Of a DNA stretch of 36,808 nt, positions 33,670 through 36,808 are shown in pieces. How positions within the stretch are numbered: position 1 is the first letter of the stretch; each line of letters opens with the position of its first letter. The DNA lies in the NCBI GenBank assembly GCA_020722085.1, contig DYLN01000021.1:1-36808 (forward strand), given 5' to 3'. Below the pieces are notes generated by a model. That model was not told where the DNA came from. It saw only the letters and a list, made by a program, of their open reading frames with translations, and did no database searches. This stretch comes from Melioribacter roseus. GTDB taxonomy: Bacteria; Bacteroidota; Ignavibacteria; Ignavibacteriales; Melioribacteraceae. A program made the position numbers and the translations under genes.

Positions 33670-34324
33670 AAATATCAGGACACAAATTCTCACCTATGTA
33701 TCTGCGTATATCAGTCCTATCTGCGTTATCTGTGTTCTATTTCTATCCACAGGCTGTCAAAAAAATTACTCCCCCGAACAAAAAGAATACATTGCTGGGA
33801 TCGAAAAGGAACGACATGATAAAAACGAATACATGAAAGACAATCCCAATTCCCCTTTCAATTATAAAAGGAAAATGGAATTTCACGATTTGAATTATTT
33901 CGATGTAGATCCGGCATTTGTATTTAAAAGTAAACTTTACGAATATAATCCAAAAGATACAATCACTATATACGGTACAAAAGGAGAACCAAGAAAAGTA
34001 GTGAAATACGGTTATGTTAAAATAAAATTCCCTAAGCATGAAGAGCCGCTAAACATAAATGTTTATGAAGGGAAAGCCGTTAACGGAGAAACCTATTACA
34101 GCATTTGGTTTACGGATAAGACAACAAACGAAGAATCTTACGGTGTAGGAAGATACATCGATTTCGAAAAATCAGACAACCCGGATTACGTCTACACAAT
34201 TGATTTTAACTTAGCCTACAATCCGTACTGTGCATACAGTCCAGAATATTCCTGTGCAATACCTACAAAAGAAGATTACATACCAGTAGAAATTAGAGCT
34301 GGAGAGAAAAAATTTCACGAATAA
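33653..34324 (+). CDS. DUF1684-family lipoprotein
   Basis: Predicted envelope lipoprotein of 223 residues. A basic N-terminus (MRKKIKNIR) and hydrophobic stretch end at LSTGC with lipid-modified Cys35; Ser rather than Leu is at the -3 position, slightly off the usual lipobox. The mature part matches DUF1684: FVFKSKLYEYNPKDTITIYGT, GRYIDFEK and the highly conserved DFNLAYNPYCAYSPEYSCAIP with closing RAGEK. Function of the family is unknown. The ATG at 33653 overlaps the mutS stop by 17 bases; a TTG one codon earlier is possible. Codons 23-30 of the signal peptide coincide with a dispersed repeat. It lies 3 bases before the DAHP synthase gene. Confidence 0.83.
   Translation: MRKKIKNIRTQILTYVSAYISPICVICVLFLSTGCQKNYSPEQKEYIAGIEKERHDKNEYMKDNPNSPFNYKRKMEFHDLNYFDVDPAFVFKSKLYEYNPKDTITIYGTKGEPRKVVKYGYVKIKFPKHEEPLNINVYEGKAVNGETYYSIWFTDKTTNEESYGVGRYIDFEKSDNPDYVYTIDFNLAYNPYCAYSPEYSCAIPTKEDYIPVEIRAGEKKFHE
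33719..33741 (+). repeat. Copy B of the mutS-flanking phrase, inside a signal-peptide sequence
   Basis: This 23-base stretch pairs with copy A at 30840-30862 in inverted orientation (19 of 23 identical). It encodes residues 23-30 of the DUF1684 lipoprotein, reading ICVICVLF. The preceding bases from about 33696 carry related wording (ATCTGCGTATATCAGT). Confidence 0.45.
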
Positions 34325-34327
34325 AAT

Positions 34328-35353
34328 ATGGAGAATAACGTGGTAGTAATACTTGAGAAAAACATATCATCCGAACAAGTAGATAAAATAATTCATACAC
34401 TTGAAAGCTACGGATTTCAAGTTCACAAATCTGTGGGTGTTGAAAAAACAATTTTAGGTGCTATCGGAGTTCAGCCGGATTTCGATACCCGCAAAGTTAA
34501 AATTTTAGACGGTGTTGCAGATGTATATCGTGTAACCACCCCATACAAACTTACCAGCAGAAATTTCCACGAAGAAAATAGCCTAATTAAAATTAAAGAT
34601 GTTGAGATAGGCGGCAATCAAATTGCATTAATAGCCGGACCGTGTTCGATTGAAAATGAAGATCAAATATTCCGGCTCGCAAAAATTGTTGCGGATTCAG
34701 GTGCTAAAATTTTACGTGGCGGTGCATTTAAACCGAGAACTTCTCCTTACTCTTTTCAAGGATTAGGCGAAGAAGGACTGAAATTAATTCGTGCAGCAGC
34801 AGATGAGTTTAATTTACTCGTAATAACCGAAGTGATGCAGATTGATCACATCGATTTAATTGGTAAATACACCGATATTTTTCAGGTCGGTGCGCGCAAC
34901 ATGCAAAATTTCGCTTTGATTAAAGAACTTGGCAAAGTTGACAAGCCGGTAATGCTAAAAAGAGGGATTGCTGCGACAATTGAAGAATGGCTGATGTCTG
35001 CCGAATATATTTTATCTAACGGAAACAGAAAAGTTCTTTTGTGTGAAAGAGGAATCCGTACATTTGAAACTTACACACGAAATACATTTGATCTGTCGGC
35101 AATTCCGGTAGTTCATAAAAAAAGCCATTTGCCTGTAATTGCAGATCCTTCGCACGCAACAGGAATACGTGATCAGGTTCCGCCGATGGCAAGAGCCGCA
35201 ATAGCTGCCGGTGCTGACGGTATAATGATAGAAATTCACGACGACCCAGAAAATGCTTTGTCCGACGGCCCGCAGGCTTTGCTGCCGAATACATTTCTAA
35301 AATTGGTCGACGAACTTAAATTAATTGCACAAGCAATCGGCAGGAAGATTTAA
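34328..35353 (+). CDS. 3-deoxy-7-phosphoheptulonate (DAHP) synthase, type I-beta with N-terminal regulatory domain
   Basis: First enzyme of the shikimate pathway, condensing phosphoenolpyruvate and erythrose 4-phosphate. Residues 1 to about 75 are the ferredoxin-like regulatory domain found in Thermotoga-type enzymes, where tyrosine or phenylalanine inhibits. The barrel begins near 95 with AGPCSIEN (103-110), then KPRTSPYSFQGLG and IADPSHATG. Metal ligands are Cys106, His276, Glu302 and Asp313. The 341-residue length matches the subclass. The gene starts 3 bases after DUF1684 and its stop directly abuts tyrA, so flux into and out of aromatic synthesis is regulated together. aroF or aroG symbols are used loosely for this class. 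Confidence 0.95.
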   Translation: MENNVVVILEKNISSEQVDKIIHTLESYGFQVHKSVGVEKTILGAIGVQPDFDTRKVKILDGVADVYRVTTPYKLTSRNFHEENSLIKIKDVEIGGNQIALIAGPCSIENEDQIFRLAKIVADSGAKILRGGAFKPRTSPYSFQGLGEEGLKLIRAAADEFNLLVITEVMQIDHIDLIGKYTDIFQVGARNMQNFALIKELGKVDKPVMLKRGIAATIEEWLMSAEYILSNGNRKVLLCERGIRTFETYTRNTFDLSAIPVVHKKSHLPVIADPSHATGIRDQVPPMARAAIAAGADGIMIEIHDDPENALSDGPQALLPNTFLKLVDELKLIAQAIGRKI

Positions 35354-36451
35354 GTGGAAATAAAAAAAATATCCATACTTGGTTTGGGACTCATCGGCGG
35401 CTCGCTGGCAAAAGCGTTTAAACAGAATAAAAAAAATCTTTCTATTCATGGATTCGACAGAAAAGCAGTATTGGAAAAAGCTTTTGAAGATGGAGTAATC
35501 GATTCATTCAGTGAAAACGCCGATGAAGCTTTACAATCGGATGTAATTTTTATTTGCCTGCCTGTCGATGCTTCGCTGGAATATTTCAAAAAATTTTTAG
35601 AAAAATTAAATGCCGGTCAAATTATTACAGACGTTTGCGGCGTAAAAACTGTTTTTCAGAATACATGGAATGAAAAACCGAGAAAGGGATTTTATATCGG
35701 CGGACATCCGATGACCGGCAAGGAAACCGGCGGATATGAAAATTCCGATCCGTTTTTGTTCGAAAACAGCATCTATATTTTAAATGAAGATGCAAAAAAA
35801 TTCTCGGTAACAGAATCATTAATAAATTTACTGAAACTTACAGGAGCAAGAATTACCTTTTTAACTCCGAAAGCACACGATATTATTATTGCATCGGTAA
35901 GTCACCTCCCACAATTATTATCCGTTGCTTTAATTAATTCGGCAAGCTTAAAAGACAGCGACAAAAATTTTTTTGATTTCGCTGCAGGCGGTTTCAGGGA
36001 TATGACAAGAATTGCTGCAAGTGATTTTATTATTTGGGAAGATATCTTTAAACATAACAAAAGAAACATCGATATTGCCGTGGATAATTTCATAAACGAT
36101 CTGCAGCAAATGAGGAATTCGATTAACAAAGATGATTACGAAAGCATTCATCAAAGATTTGAAAACGCACGCATTAAACGCGATGAAATACCGAAAGCAA
36201 ACAAAGGATTTATAAATCCGCTCGTTGACATTTTTATATCAGTTAAGGACGAACCAGGTGTGCTAAGTAAAATTACTACGGAATTATACAAAGCCGGAAT
36301 TAACATTAAAGATATCGAACTACTAAAAGTGCGTGTCGGCACCGGCGGCACATTCAGGCTCGCATTTGAGAACAAAATAATTGCAGACAAAGCACGACAG
36401 GTAATCGAACAAGCGGGTTTCACCGCAATTTTTTCGCACAAAGATGGATGA
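35354..36451 (+). CDS. tyrA: Prephenate dehydrogenase with C-terminal ACT domain
   Basis: Oxidative decarboxylation of prephenate to 4-hydroxyphenylpyruvate for tyrosine. The NAD motif GLGLIGGS is at 10-17, HPMTGKETGG includes His118, SHLPQLLS includes His184, and GGFRDMTRIA carries the substrate-side arginines. Residues about 291-360 form an ACT domain (SVKDEPGVLSKITTEL... INIKDIEL), so feedback by tyrosine is expected. The start is GTG at 35354, immediately after the TAA of the DAHP synthase gene; no ATG is nearby. The 365-residue length fits ACT-containing TyrA. It is the last gene of the mutS-DUF1684-DAHP synthase run. Confidence 0.94.
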   Translation: MEIKKISILGLGLIGGSLAKAFKQNKKNLSIHGFDRKAVLEKAFEDGVIDSFSENADEALQSDVIFICLPVDASLEYFKKFLEKLNAGQIITDVCGVKTVFQNTWNEKPRKGFYIGGHPMTGKETGGYENSDPFLFENSIYILNEDAKKFSVTESLINLLKLTGARITFLTPKAHDIIIASVSHLPQLLSVALINSASLKDSDKNFFDFAAGGFRDMTRIAASDFIIWEDIFKHNKRNIDIAVDNFINDLQQMRNSINKDDYESIHQRFENARIKRDEIPKANKGFINPLVDIFISVKDEPGVLSKITTELYKAGINIKDIELLKVRVGTGGTFRLAFENKIIADKARQVIEQAGFTAIFSHKDG

Positions 36452-36568
36452 ATCCGACTTCTCACCCCGTCTCGCTCCGGCTCTCCGAGGCGGGCGTTTC
36501 GGCAAAGCCAGGCGACCGGACTTTCCACCACTCTCAACTTTCAATCATCCCGGCAATTGAAAATTGAT

Positions 36569-36616
36569 TATTGATTATTGAGAATTTTTTCGTAGAAAGC
36601 AAAAATAATTTTCAAT
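36569..36616. repeat. Direct repeat copy 1 (48 bp)
   Basis: It matches 36745-36792 with 46 of 48 identical bases (differences at 36592 and 36612) at an offset of 176 bases. It contains TTATTGAGAATTTTTT followed by TAGAAAGCAAAAATAATTT. The flanking bases 36610-36650 carry the same words in inverted orientation, so it can also form a hairpin. Confidence 0.85.
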
Positions 36617-36744
36617 ATTCAATTTTCAATTCTCAACTCTCAATACGCATCCCCCTACAAACCTGTCCCGCCCGCTCCAACTGCAGAGCGAGGCAAGCCT
36701 GCGGGGAATGTCAGGGCAAGAGCAATTGAACATTGATTATTGAG

Positions 36745-36792
36745 TATTGATTATTGAGAATTTTTTCATAGAAAGCAAAAATAATTTCCAAT
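36745..36792. repeat. Direct repeat copy 2 (48 bp)
   Basis: Second copy of the 36569-36616 repeat, with 2 differences. The spacer between copies (36617-36744) contains a GC-rich block. Only two copies are visible in this window. Confidence 0.85.
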
Positions 36793-36808
36793 TTCATCTG
36801 CATTCAGA

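Larger units (their letters stand above)
36452..36808. other. Repeat-rich non-coding region at the right edge
   Basis: No supported gene lies here. Two AT-rich blocks (36555-36650 and 36722-36800) built from words such as ATTGATTATTGA and TTTTCAAT, in both orientations, alternate with two GC-rich blocks (about 36460-36535 and 36650-36720). The base composition of the GC-rich blocks differs sharply from the rest of the window. The region probably continues past the window end. Confidence 0.6.

Noticed and set aside
36151-36537. 128-codon minus-strand ORF at the end of tyrA
   Set aside because: Antisense to the ACT domain of tyrA and running into the GC-rich non-coding block; no start signal or homology.
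36569-36792. CRISPR-like repeats
   Set aside because: Only two copies, 128 bases apart, AT-rich, with no cas genes.
1-36808. tRNA or rRNA genes
   Set aside because: No T-loop GTTCRANNC contexts with matching acceptor stems and no rRNA-like stretches were seen by eye; a tRNAscan run would settle it.

Overview
The window looks like an AT-rich chromosomal segment from a member of the Bacteroidota/Ignavibacteriota/Chlorobi group, most likely Ignavibacteria-like. The evidence is indirect: a Bacteroidota-style LptD, a type IX secretion 'plug' (DUF5103) protein, a DUF1684 lipoprotein, a compact hisGDCBHAF(IE) operon, and promoters of the TTTG-N19/20-TAnnTTTG type that Bacteroidota housekeeping sigma factors use. 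Several genes also have clear Shine-Dalgarno sequences. No rRNA, tRNA, CRISPR array, transposase or phage gene was seen.

Layout. At 220-2794 (minus) a 2-hydroxyacid dehydrogenase follows a fused SpmA/SpmB-type membrane protein. A nitrilase-family amidase (plus, 2918-3679) converges on a long minus-strand envelope block at 3686-11074: type II NADH dehydrogenase, LptD, ROK sugar kinase, Gfo/Idh/MocA oxidoreductase, T9SS plug protein and a small unknown protein. A strong Bacteroidota-type promoter lies just upstream of the small gene. A DUF4097 beta-repeat protein (minus) and a PAP2 phosphatase (plus) diverge. At 13130-18578 a three-subunit proton-translocating transhydrogenase (pntAa, pntAb, pntB) diverges from a two-gene NfnAB/SudAB-type flavoprotein complex, so two NAD(P)H-balancing systems sit back to back. 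Region 18595-20129 is an accessory pocket: a frameshifted CsgG-like remnant, an overlapping HEPN/MNT pair and another decayed small gene. A 1208-residue GH13 protein (minus) follows.

At 24147-30789 lies a complete histidine operon, genes nearly all overlapping by 4-11 bases. It is preceded by a promoter, a short leader ORF with three consecutive His codons flanked by Tyr codons, a 7-bp antiterminator pairing and an intrinsic terminator, which together form a classical ribosome-mediated attenuator. This is the best-supported regulatory discovery in the window. No histidinol-phosphate phosphatase is encoded here. Region 31054-36451 carries mutS, a DUF1684 lipoprotein, a type I-beta DAHP synthase and an ACT-domain prephenate dehydrogenase in one tightly spaced run. 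The window ends in a repeat-rich non-coding stretch.

Non-coding curiosities include a large hairpin at the left edge, an inverted-repeat-bounded element upstream of the his leader, two inverted copies of a short phrase flanking mutS (one of them coding for the signal peptide of the DUF1684 lipoprotein), and a direct repeat with GC-rich spacer at the right edge.
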